64,000 bases of DNA from Halanaerobium polyolivorans. Its GTDB lineage: Bacteria; Bacillota; Halanaerobiia; Halanaerobiales; Halanaerobiaceae. The DNA is taken from positions 62,001-126,000 of the forward strand of contig NZ_JAJFAT010000005.1 of assembly GCF_020711195.1 (NCBI RefSeq). Reading direction: 5' to 3'. Below the pieces are notes generated by a model. It ran no database searches and was not told where the DNA came from. It worked only from the letters and a program-made list of their open reading frames with translations. The position numbers were made by a program, and so were the translations under genes. Position 1 is the first letter of the stretch; each line of letters begins with the position of its first letter. Below are positions 16,683 through 23,955 of this stretch, in pieces.

Positions 16683-17639
16683 TTATTGATCTGATTCAAT
16701 AGGAAGATCTTCTCTAGCACTCCACTCAATCCAGGAGCCATCATAATTAGCAACATCTTCATAACCTAATAACTGACTTAAGACAAATGTTGTATGAGAA
16801 GAACGAACACCTGACTGACAATAATTATAAGCAGCTTTATCTGGAGTTACTCCTTCTGCTTCATAAATATCTCTTAATTCATCAGCTGTTTTGATCAAGT
16901 TATCTTCGTTAAGATTTTCTGTCCACTCTATCCAGATTGGAGTAGGAATTCTTCCTGCTCTTTCAGCTGGATTCCTCTGCATTGCTCCAGTATACTCATC
17001 ATTATTACGAGTATCTACAATATTTATATTTTCATCATCAATTGCAGCTAGCATATCATCAGCTGTAACAAGCCAGGATTCATCAACTTCACCCATCTCA
17101 TATTCTACAGCATCTCTACCAGGACTTGAAAGAGCAATATCATAATCAAGTGCACGCCAGAAATCTAATTGACCATCTAATAATCTAACATCTTCATGCC
17201 CTAACATGGTCATCATCCACCACATTCTTGCCGCATCATGACCACCACCTGAAGTATAAACAACTACAGTATCATCATTGCTAATTCCATTTTCACCCAG
17301 CCAATTTGCTAAGCCTTCATGAGAAATTCTCATACCAGCATATTCATGATCTGGATCGGTTACATCTGATCTCCAAACCTGAATCGCACCAGGAATATGA
17401 CCCATAGCATAAGCATCAGCTCTTCTGAAATCAATTACTGCTACATCATCACGATCTTTGATTTCATTAAGCTCCATCGCACTAATTAATGAATCCGTAC
17501 TTTCATATCCTCTTTCTTCAATCGGAACATAACCTTCCATATCAATATCTAAATCAGTATAAAGAGTTGATTCATAAAATAAGCCTCCACCAAGAATTAA
17601 AACAGCTACTACTAAAACAATTATCGTTTTCTTTTGCAC
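16683..17639 (-). CDS. Membrane-anchored tandem-domain rhodanese (thiosulfate sulfurtransferase, YnjE-like)
   Basis: 318 residues from GTG 17639, preceded by AGGGGAGG; an in-frame GTG at 17684 has no ribosome site. A hydrophobic anchor (about 5-24) places the enzyme outside the cytoplasmic membrane. The first rhodanese domain (about 50-160) has SGGG in place of the active loop, so it is structural. The second (about 195-310) has the active loop NYCQSGVRSS with the sulfur-carrying cysteine near residue 274. Rhodaneses move the sulfane sulfur of thiosulfate to an acceptor. Rhodanese-like proteins have been proposed to act in thiosulfate reduction in Halanaerobium. E. coli YnjE is a rhodanese in the matching operon. 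Confidence 0.85.
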   Translation of the reverse strand: MQKKTIIVLVVAVLILGGGLFYESTLYTDLDIDMEGYVPIEERGYESTDSLISAMELNEIKDRDDVAVIDFRRADAYAMGHIPGAIQVWRSDVTDPDHEYAGMRISHEGLANWLGENGISNDDTVVVYTSGGGHDAARMWWMMTMLGHEDVRLLDGQLDFWRALDYDIALSSPGRDAVEYEMGEVDESWLVTADDMLAAIDDENINIVDTRNNDEYTGAMQRNPAERAGRIPTPIWIEWTENLNEDNLIKTADELRDIYEAEGVTPDKAAYNYCQSGVRSSHTTFVLSQLLGYEDVANYDGSWIEWSAREDLPIESDQ

Positions 17640-17830
17640 TTTGTTTTTGCCTCCCCTAGAGTTTTGTATTGTCTTTTTTTTCACAATCTTTATTGTTAAG
17701 TATATTATAACTATAATATTGAGAAAATAAATTATATAAAAATATGAAATATAACACTTTATTTTGTCTTTTTACACAAAAAATTAAGTTATTGTGTGAT
17801 TTTTATAACTTTTTTAGCTGTTGTTTAAAA

Positions 17831-17845
17831 TGATTGTTATTATCA
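17831..17845. promoter_or_regulatory. Fur-box-like palindrome
   Basis: TGATTGTTATTATCA matches the 7-1-7 Fur consensus TGATAATNATTATCA at 13 of 15 positions. It lies between the divergent rhodanese and dps genes, about 190 bases before each coding start. Confidence 0.45.
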
Positions 17846-17919
17846 TTTCTTTTTTATTTTTTTAAAAGTTCATCTTTCAAAGTTTATTAAAATTTTTAAA
17901 AAATAATTTGCTTATAAAC

Positions 17920-17948
17920 TTGACAAACAAGCATATATATTGTATTAT
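17920..17948 (+). promoter_or_regulatory. Promoter for dps
   Basis: TTGACA (17920-17925), 17 bases, TATTAT (17943-17948), in the 388-base gap 17640-18027. Two tandem palindromes start about 14 bases after the -10, covering the expected transcription start. On the other strand of this gap I see no confident rhodanese promoter. Confidence 0.75.
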
Positions 17949-17962
17949 ATTTATAGAGTTAA

Positions 17963-17993
17963 TAAGAATGATTCTTAATAAGAATTTTTCTTA
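17963..17993. promoter_or_regulatory. Tandem Fur/PerR-type operators at the dps start site
   Basis: TAAGAATGATTCTTA (17963-17977) is a perfect 7-1-7 palindrome, and TAAGAATTTTTCTTA (17979-17993) repeats it 16 bases on with one mismatch in the dyad. The shape and the AGAAT-N-ATTCT core fit the Fur superfamily (Fur, PerR). Dps genes are commonly under such regulators, so metal- or peroxide-controlled repression is likely (inference). Confidence 0.6.
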
Positions 17994-18027
17994 GTAAAGT
18001 TGATTAAAAAATATGGGGGTTAAAAAA

Positions 18028-18465
18028 ATGAAAAATTATGAAAAAATGCAAACTTACTTATCAAATCTTGCTGTGTTGAATACAAAACTTCACAATTTAC
18101 ACTGGAATGTTGAAGGCAAGCGTTTTGTCCAGGTTCATGAATACACAGAAGGTTTATATGATGATTTCTTCGAAAAATTTGACGAAGTAGCTGAACTAAT
18201 GAAAATGAAAGCTGAAATGCCTTTAGTAAAAATGACTGACTATCTTGAAAATGCAACAATCGAAGAATTAGACGCTAAAGTATTTGGCTGCCAGGAAGTA
18301 CTAGAAATCGTTGCAGCTGATCTTAAAGAAATGAAAGCTTTAGCAACAGAAATCAGAAATGATGCTGATGAAGATGGAGATTTTAAAGTAGTTGGAGAGT
18401 TTGAGGAGCATGTAGCTGGCTACAGCAAAGATCTATGGTTTCTTAGATCAATGCTGGTAGATTAA
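18028..18465 (+). CDS. dps: Dps family DNA-binding/ferritin-like protein
   Basis: 145 residues from the ATG at 18028; GGGGG lies eight bases upstream, while the in-frame ATG at 18013 overlaps that site. The ferroxidase ligands are in LHNLHWNVEGKRFVQVHEYTEG and DDFFEKFDEVAE (about residues 23-60), the inter-subunit iron site of Dps dodecamers. The protein oxidises and stores iron using hydrogen peroxide, protecting DNA in the cytoplasm. The last residues are acidic and lack a lysine-rich tail, so direct DNA binding is uncertain. It has its own promoter, Fur/PerR-like operators and terminator, hence is a single-gene unit. Confidence 0.9.
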   Translation: MKNYEKMQTYLSNLAVLNTKLHNLHWNVEGKRFVQVHEYTEGLYDDFFEKFDEVAELMKMKAEMPLVKMTDYLENATIEELDAKVFGCQEVLEIVAADLKEMKALATEIRNDADEDGDFKVVGEFEEHVAGYSKDLWFLRSMLVD

Positions 18466-18510
18466 TAAAAATCAATAATTTAATAATAACATCCCTTAGT
18501 AGTAATGATA

Positions 18511-18546
18511 ATATAGTCCATTCAATTGAATGGACTATATTTTTTT
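18511..18546 (+). terminator. Intrinsic terminator of dps
   Basis: A perfect 30-base palindrome (18511-18540; arm ATATAGTCCATTCAA) followed by TTTTTT on the plus strand. It also lies just after the end of the converging GGDEF-EAL gene and may slow transcription from that side. Confidence 0.85.
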
Positions 18547-20617
18547 ATTTAATAAAACTTTTTAAATAACTTTCTATTTTTTTTATAGGCATTGCTTTAC
18601 TAAAATAATATCCTTGAACATAATCATTATTCAGCTCATTAAGTTGTTTTAACTCTGCTTCGGTTTCAACTCCCTCAGCTATTGTTTTCAATTTCAAGAC
18701 ATGGGCAAGATTAATTATTGCCTCAACAATACCTTTACCTTCTTTGTTTAAAGTCATATTTCTAATAAAGGAAATATCAATTTTTAAAAAATCTATTGGG
18801 AATTTATGTAAATAACTAAAAGAAGAATAACCGGTACCAAAATCATCTATAGCAATCGCAAAACCTTTTTCTTTCATTGTTCTCATAATTTCTAAATTAT
18901 GATCTACATCATCCATAGCACTTGACTCAGTAATTTCAAACCTTATCAAAGAATTATTAATTTCACTTTCTGTTATAATTTGATATATTTTTTCTAAATG
19001 CTTTCTGTCTTCTAATTGTTTTGCAGAAAGATTAATCGATATTGGCACAACTTGATAGCCGAGCTCAATCCATCTCTTTAAATTAGCTATTACTTTTTTA
19101 ATAACAATTAAACCAACTTTTTTGATCAATTTAGATTCTTCTAAAATTGGGATAAATTCTTCGGGTGAAATAGACTTATTATCTTTTGTATTAAACCGCA
19201 ATAAAGCTTCTAAACCATATAAACTATGATTTTGGCCGCAATAATATGGTTGATAGTAGATTATAAAATCATCATTTTTTATCGCTTGATTTAATTGAGC
19301 TTCCATTTGACTATATCTTTTTATTTCTAAATTCATTTTGCGATCAAAAAAAGCATAATCATTTTTTTTGCTCTTTATTAATGCTACTTCTGCATTTGAT
19401 AACAAACTTTCAGAAGCTCTACAATCATCAGGATATATAGAAATACCTAAACTTGCATTTAACATCAAAGAATTATTATTATAGTTGACTGGTTCAGCAA
19501 ATAAATTTAGTATTTTTTCTGCTATTTCGTGAATTTTATTTATTGAGTTGAGATTATCAATTATTAAAGCAAATTTATCTCCACCCAAATAGGCCAGATA
19601 ATGCTCTTTATCAATTTTCACACTGTTTTTTCTATTATCAGCTTTTATGTTAATTAAATCTGCCGCTAAATTCATCAAAGAGTTTACGTTTTTATCAGAT
19701 GAATATAGATCATTTAAATGTTTTATTTTATTGATATTTATTGCTATAACTGCAAGTTTCTGCAGCTTATCTAGTTTAATTAAATCATTGATTTTAGAAA
19801 CTATAGCTTTACGATTTGGCAGAGAAAATTTTAGATCATAATTTGATATATATTCTATTTTTTGCTTCAATTTCTCATTTTGAGTTATGTCTTTACCAAC
19901 AGAAATGAAATTAACTATCTCACCTTGACTATTTTTAATTGGAGTAATAGTTTGTTCTGAATAAAACAATTCTCCATTTTTCTTTTTATTAATTATTACA
20001 TCATTAAAAACTTCCCCTGATTTAATGGTTTCCCAAAGATTTTTATAAAATTCATCATCATGTTTACCTGACTTAAATAATGATGGGTCTTCTTTATTAA
20101 TTTCAGTTTTGTCATAACCTGTTACTTCTTTTACAGTAGTATTTGCATATTTTATTACCCCATCTGAATCTGTTACAACAATCCAATTATCAGTTTCGTT
20201 AATGGCTTTTTGCAAAACACTGAAGTCGATTTCTTTTTTTGCATAATTCTTTCGATGTCTTGCTATTGAAATTACTTCTTTAACTTTTCCCTTTTCTGTA
20301 ATAAGATTATTATACCAGCTGCAATCAACCCTTGAGCCATCTTTTTTAATTGCCTGACTAAATAGATAATTAGGAAAAGACTCTATTTCTTCTTTTTTCC
20401 AATTTTTCCATTCTTCACGATCTTTCTCTGCAATTATAGTTGAAATAAATTTCTTGTTTTTAATTTCATTAAACTTCCAACCAAACAATTCTTCTGCTTT
20501 TTGATTTAAATCAATAATTCTCCCTTCTGCATTCCAGGAAATAAAAGGTAGAGGTGCATTGTGGTAGATTGAATTATATCTTTTTTTGTTGTATTTTAAT
20601 TCTTTGTAATCTGACAT
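18545..20617 (-). CDS. PAS-PAS-GGDEF-EAL signalling protein (likely c-di-GMP phosphodiesterase)
   Basis: 690 residues with no membrane segment. Two PAS domains (about 10-120 and 135-250, the second with VSVGKDITQN-like ending FISVGKDITQ) lead to a GGDEF domain whose signature is GGDKF (near 344), so the catalytic glutamate is replaced by lysine and cyclase activity is doubtful. The EAL domain looks complete: EALLRF (near 467), SINLSAKQL, FEITESS, IDDFGTGYSS, LKIDISF, AEGVET and VQGYYFSKAM. Expected activity is hydrolysis of c-di-GMP to pGpG, tuned by a signal on the PAS domains. It is a single gene. Confidence 0.9.
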   Translation of the reverse strand: MSDYKELKYNKKRYNSIYHNAPLPFISWNAEGRIIDLNQKAEELFGWKFNEIKNKKFISTIIAEKDREEWKNWKKEEIESFPNYLFSQAIKKDGSRVDCSWYNNLITEKGKVKEVISIARHRKNYAKKEIDFSVLQKAINETDNWIVVTDSDGVIKYANTTVKEVTGYDKTEINKEDPSLFKSGKHDDEFYKNLWETIKSGEVFNDVIINKKKNGELFYSEQTITPIKNSQGEIVNFISVGKDITQNEKLKQKIEYISNYDLKFSLPNRKAIVSKINDLIKLDKLQKLAVIAININKIKHLNDLYSSDKNVNSLMNLAADLINIKADNRKNSVKIDKEHYLAYLGGDKFALIIDNLNSINKIHEIAEKILNLFAEPVNYNNNSLMLNASLGISIYPDDCRASESLLSNAEVALIKSKKNDYAFFDRKMNLEIKRYSQMEAQLNQAIKNDDFIIYYQPYYCGQNHSLYGLEALLRFNTKDNKSISPEEFIPILEESKLIKKVGLIVIKKVIANLKRWIELGYQVVPISINLSAKQLEDRKHLEKIYQIITESEINNSLIRFEITESSAMDDVDHNLEIMRTMKEKGFAIAIDDFGTGYSSFSYLHKFPIDFLKIDISFIRNMTLNKEGKGIVEAIINLAHVLKLKTIAEGVETEAELKQLNELNNDYVQGYYFSKAMPIKKIESYLKSFIK

Positions 20618-20897
20618 TAATATAATCTCCTTATTTAATAGATATTATTTTATACTATATTCCAAATAAAAATTAGAACTTCACACCCTAACTCTAATAA
20701 TCTGCAGTCAGTTTAGACCATTTGTTATCTAATTAAACCTTTTAAATAATCTATCAATCTTTATTTTTCTTTCTTAAACTAGACTAGCTTAATATATAAT
20801 TATATTCTGTCTGTATATTATTTAATTAAAGAAAGTTGACAAAAATCCTTTAATTTAATAAGAAAGAAGATTTTTATAAAAAAAGCTTAATAAAAAA
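20618..20897. other. Non-coding A/T-rich stretch upstream of the GGDEF-EAL gene
   Basis: Together with the tRNA terminator this makes a 342-base gap without protein genes. The promoter of the GGDEF-EAL gene must lie here on the minus strand. I see no strong consensus match, no palindrome of note and no open frame with a ribosome site. Confidence 0.4.
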
Positions 20898-20926
20898 ATC
20901 TCCCAAGTGATTAGTCACTGGGAGAT
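20898..20926 (-). terminator. Intrinsic terminator of the tRNA-Arg gene
   Basis: ATCTCCC-A-AGTGA / TCACT-GGGAGAT with a four-base loop, followed on the minus strand by seven T. It lies about 35 bases after the tRNA 3' end. Confidence 0.85.
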
Positions 20927-20959
20927 GCTTAAGTTTACTGTTATATAAATGATTTTAAA

Positions 20960-21036
20960 TGGCGCGCTCGGAAGGATTCGAACCCTCAGCCTACTGATCC
21001 GTAGTCAGTCGCTCTATCCAGTTGAGCTACGAGCGC
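20960..21036 (-). tRNA. tRNA-Arg (anticodon ACG)
   Basis: 77 bases with the CCA end encoded. The acceptor stem GCGCTCG pairs with CGAGCGC, the D-arm holds AGCTCAACTGGATAGAGC, the T-arm GAGGGTTCGAATCCTTC. The anticodon stem ACTGA/TCAGT encloses the loop CTACGGA, giving anticodon ACG, whose first base is normally converted to inosine to read CGU, CGC and CGA. It has its own promoter and terminator. Confidence 0.97.
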
Positions 21037-21057
21037 ATTTAAATTACAACATTAATT

Positions 21058-21086
21058 ATTATAACAGTATTTCTTTATCTAGTCAA
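21058..21086 (-). promoter_or_regulatory. Promoter of the tRNA-Arg gene
   Basis: On the minus strand TTGACT (21081-21086), 17 bases, TATAAT (21058-21063), ending 21 bases before the tRNA 5' end. Confidence 0.8.
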
Positions 21087-21122
21087 GGATTTTTGCAGCT
21101 ATTTTTGTCGGCTTAAACTTAA

Positions 21123-21614
21123 TTATTTTGTAATTTCAAACTCTTTTTCGATCTCAGCAAATTCATAATTTATAGATAATAACTCTACTTCTAATATATA
21201 ATTTCCCTTATCAAATTGAGATAGTTCAATCTTTTCTGCAAAATAATGAGTTTGATCTGCCGGAATATCTACATATTGAAAAGCTTGAATAAATGCCTTA
21301 TCTTCTGCCCAGGAATATAATCTATTTCCTGCTTCATCTTTTATATAAATATTATATTTATGACCAGAACTAAATTCTAAAGTTCTTTCTGAATCACTAT
21401 TATTAATTACAGCAATTTTAAGTTCTAATTGATCTTGCACTGAATAATCTTTTTCGGATAAAATTAACTCTAAATTTAAAACTTCATTTTCTTCCATCTT
21501 TATTTGGTCTCCATTTTTTATAGTTGGCCGATCATTAACAACAGAATTTGCCGCAGCCGCTGTAGAGATTAAAATTATTAGAAAAATAAGCAAAAAAAGC
21601 TTTTTCTTCTCCAT
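21123..21614 (-). CDS. Secreted BsuPI-domain protein
   Basis: 163 residues from the ATG at 21614, behind AAGGAGG. An N-terminal signal peptide (KKK followed by a 15-residue hydrophobic core, cleavage near AAAA-NS) is followed by a single immunoglobulin-like domain. Its LELKIAVINNSDSERTLEFSSGHKYNIYIKD and AFIQAFQYVDIPADQTHYF blocks match BsuPI (the Bacillus intracellular proteinase inhibitor family). Here the protein is exported, so it is probably not an inhibitor of intracellular proteases; such domains occur in many envelope proteins of unknown role. Confidence 0.75.
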   Translation of the reverse strand: MEKKKLFLLIFLIILISTAAAANSVVNDRPTIKNGDQIKMEENEVLNLELILSEKDYSVQDQLELKIAVINNSDSERTLEFSSGHKYNIYIKDEAGNRLYSWAEDKAFIQAFQYVDIPADQTHYFAEKIELSQFDKGNYILEVELLSINYEFAEIEKEFEITK

Positions 21615-21682
21615 CAAAAAACCTCCTTACTGTGTTATTTTAAGTCAAATATTAATACTATAACACCAACAATTATTAATTT

Positions 21683-22099
21683 TTACTCACCAATAATTTT
21701 CACCAGTACTCTTTTACGGCGTTTACCATCAAATTCTCCATAAAATATCTGCTCCCAGGGGCCAAAATCTAATTCACCATCTGTAACAGCAACTACGACT
21801 TCTCTGCCCATAATCTGTCTTTTTAAATGAGCATCTGCATTATCTTCAAATCCATTGTGTGCATACTGAGAAACGGGCTCATGGGGGGCTAACTCTTCCA
21901 ACCATTTTTTATAATCCTGATGGAGACCACTTTCATCATCATTAATAAAAACACTTGCTGTAATATGCATTGCATTAACAAGACATAAACCATCTTTTAT
22001 TCCACTTTCCTGAAGAACCTCTCTAACCTGATTTGTAATATTAATTAATTCCATTCTCTTATCCGTATTAAAATAAAGATATTTTCTGATTGACTTCAT
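21683..22099 (-). CDS. YjbQ / UPF0047 family protein
   Basis: 138 residues, full length for the family. Characteristic blocks are [34 protein letters not shown] and the metal-binding histidines up to the C-terminal [19 protein letters not shown]. The family is often annotated as secondary thiamine-phosphate synthase because some members complement thiE mutants, but the physiological reaction is not established. The ATG follows AAGGAG. It is probably co-transcribed with the MgtC-like gene 22 bases upstream. Confidence 0.85.
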   Translation of the reverse strand: MKSIRKYLYFNTDKRMELINITNQVREVLQESGIKDGLCLVNAMHITASVFINDDESGLHQDYKKWLEELAPHEPVSQYAHNGFEDNADAHLKRQIMGREVVVAVTDGELDFGPWEQIFYGEFDGKRRKRVLVKIIGE

Positions 22100-22121
22100 T
22101 TAGACCACTCCTTATTTTAAA

Positions 22122-22547
22122 TTATAATCTTTTTTTAACTGATGGTGCAATTCTTAAACTAATAAAAATAATTAAAGCTGCTACTATAGAAATATCAAAT
22201 AATCCATAACCAATTGCCAGGCCTAAGCCTGCCACTCCCCAAAGGCTGGCAGCTGTAGTTAAACCTTCTACTTTATCTTCCTGTTTAATTATAGTACCTG
22301 CACCAAGAAAACCAATCCCACTAATAACCTGGGCTGCTAGCCGAGCAGGATCTCCTGTTATACCATAATCAAGATTAACCTTGGAAACTTCAATAGATAA
22401 AATCATAATCAAGCAAGATATTACAGAGACTATTACATTTGTCCTTATCCCAGCTGCTTTATTTTGTTTTTCCCTATCATAACCAATTAAGGCTGCAAGT
22501 ACTCCAGCTAAAATTAGCTTTAAATAACTTAACCAATTTAATACCAT
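22122..22547 (-). CDS. MgtC/SapB family membrane protein
   Basis: 141 residues comprising only the N-terminal MgtC domain with four or five helices. Recognisable blocks are LIGYDREKQNKAAGIRTNVIVSV and the strongly conserved VISGIGFLGAGTIIK and GLTTAASLWGVAGLG. The C-terminal ACT-like domain of Salmonella MgtC is absent, as is usual in firmicute members. Roles reported for the family include survival at low magnesium and ATP-synthase modulation. An SD sequence GAGGAGG directly after the truncated GGDEF gene stop drives translation. Confidence 0.9.
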   Translation of the reverse strand: MVLNWLSYLKLILAGVLAALIGYDREKQNKAAGIRTNVIVSVISCLIMILSIEVSKVNLDYGITGDPARLAAQVISGIGFLGAGTIIKQEDKVEGLTTAASLWGVAGLGLAIGYGLFDISIVAALIIFISLRIAPSVKKRL

Positions 22548-22565
22548 AACTAATTACTACCTCCT

Positions 22566-23072
22566 CTATACTTCTGCTTCACGTGCATCCATTGTTGAAG
22601 TACCTAAGGAAACACTTAAGGGAAATTCTTCATTATTATCCTGATTTGTCTGTGCAAAACTATTAATTATTTTATCAGCTATTTTATCTGCTTGCTCTTG
22701 ATCTGTTTCTTTTAGAATAACTGCCAGTTCATCTCCCGCAATTCTGGCAAGAATTTCTCCTTCTTTAAAGTTCTTTTGCAGTAAATCAGCTGCTTTTTTG
22801 ATATATTTATCACCCTGAGTATGGCCGTGATTTTCATTGATCATTTTAAGTTTATTCAAAGAAACAATTATTACACTGATCGGAAAACTACCTAATTCTT
22901 TAAGCCTTTCCAGCTCTTCATAAACAAATTTTCTATTATATAGCCCTGTTAGTTCATCATGATAGCTTAAATATTTTATTTCTTCATTTTTGGCTTTCAA
23001 TTCTGCTTTTAATCTCTTATTTTCTGCAGACAAATCCTTTAACTTTTTTGAGCTCTTTGAATCTTTTCGCAC
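22566..23072 (-). CDS. GGDEF-domain protein, C-terminally shortened
   Basis: 168 residues from GTG 23072, preceded by AAAGGTGG; an earlier GTG at 23084 overlaps that site. A lysine-rich coiled coil (about 5-45) precedes HDELTGLYNRKFVYEEL and the signature AGDEL in place of GGDEF. The protein ends at LGTSTMDAREAEV, about 35 residues short of a full domain: the usual DKALYxAK helix is missing. The next gene's ribosome site follows the stop at once. Cyclase activity is doubtful; a degenerate regulator or a product of gene decay are both possible. Confidence 0.75.
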   Translation of the reverse strand: MRKDSKSSKKLKDLSAENKRLKAELKAKNEEIKYLSYHDELTGLYNRKFVYEELERLKELGSFPISVIIVSLNKLKMINENHGHTQGDKYIKKAADLLQKNFKEGEILARIAGDELAVILKETDQEQADKIADKIINSFAQTNQDNNEEFPLSVSLGTSTMDAREAEV

Positions 23073-23180
23073 TATTGATCCCACCTTTGCAAAAATTAAA
23101 TATTTATTGCATAATCTATCTGATGATTATATAATTCAAGAAAAATTTGCTCTATCCTGCTTCTAAAAAATTATTATTAT

Positions 23181-23828
23181 TTAACAATTAAATTTTCCCT
23201 TTTGTAAAAAACAATCAACAGCCTCTGCAGTTTCAAGCTGATAATGAATTTCTTTGTGCCCATAAGGTAAGGTTATAAAATCACTTAAAAAATCAGCTTT
23301 AACAGAATCTACCTCTATTCTGCCGTCATTTGCATCTTTTAACAATTTGCCTAATAAAAGATTATTTTTGGTGCCTGCAATAGCACCAATTTCTATATCA
23401 TCTCCTTTAGATAATTGTAACTTAGCTAGCTCAGTAGGAACAATAGAATCTAAAGTTTTAAATATCTTTGTAAAAAAGGGCAGGTATTTTTTGCCCTTCA
23501 CAGCTAAACTGCTGCCACAATTAGGAGTAGCAATTAAAACCACTCTATTAATATGACTTTTATCTTCAATCTCTGCTAGATAATTTCTAATGACCAATCC
23601 TCCAGAACTGTGAGCAACAAAATTTATTTTTTCATCTTCAGCAAGTTCTAATTTAAGCTTTTGCACCTTATTTTTGAAAATTAATCCTGCTTTTTTGATG
23701 GTTTTAAAGCTTAAGGGCAGTTCAAATAAAATCACTTGATAAGAAAGTTTAGTTAAATTTTCTTTAAGAACCTGCATATCATTTTTCTTCTTATAATAGC
23801 CATGTAATAATATCACTTTTTCTTTCAT
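23181..23828 (-). CDS. Alpha/beta hydrolase (lipase/esterase-like)
   Basis: 215 residues from the ATG at 23828, behind GGGGGAG. The oxyanion strand VILLHGYYK is at the N terminus and the nucleophile elbow is FVAHSSGGLVIRNYL (serine near residue 82), related to the lipase class 2 / PGAP1-like group. A later aspartate and the histidine in LPYGHKEIHYQLE complete a plausible triad. No signal peptide, so cytoplasmic. Natural substrate unknown. Confidence 0.75.
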   Translation of the reverse strand: MKEKVILLHGYYKKKNDMQVLKENLTKLSYQVILFELPLSFKTIKKAGLIFKNKVQKLKLELAEDEKINFVAHSSGGLVIRNYLAEIEDKSHINRVVLIATPNCGSSLAVKGKKYLPFFTKIFKTLDSIVPTELAKLQLSKGDDIEIGAIAGTKNNLLLGKLLKDANDGRIEVDSVKADFLSDFITLPYGHKEIHYQLETAEAVDCFLQKGKFNC

Positions 23829-23898
23829 CAAATACTCCCCCAAAACTTTAAAATCACCAAATTATTATTAACATAATATTCTAACTTTATTTAAGTAT

Positions 23899-23928
23899 GA
23901 AAAGACAGCGGGAAACCGCTGTCTTTTC
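23899..23928 (-). terminator. Intrinsic terminator of the PFOR gene
   Basis: A 13-base perfect stem GAAAAGACAGCGG / CCGCTGTCTTTTC with a four-base loop, 28 bases after the PFOR stop. The T-rich end of the stem serves as the T tract on the minus strand. Confidence 0.8.
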
Positions 23929-23955
23929 AACTATCTATATTTTGTTAAGAAGAGC

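Noticed and set aside
16531-16689. Open frame of about 52 codons on the plus strand across the hairpin after the rhodanese gene
   Set aside because: No start codon with a usable ribosome site, it overlaps the rhodanese end, and it exists because of the inverted repeat.
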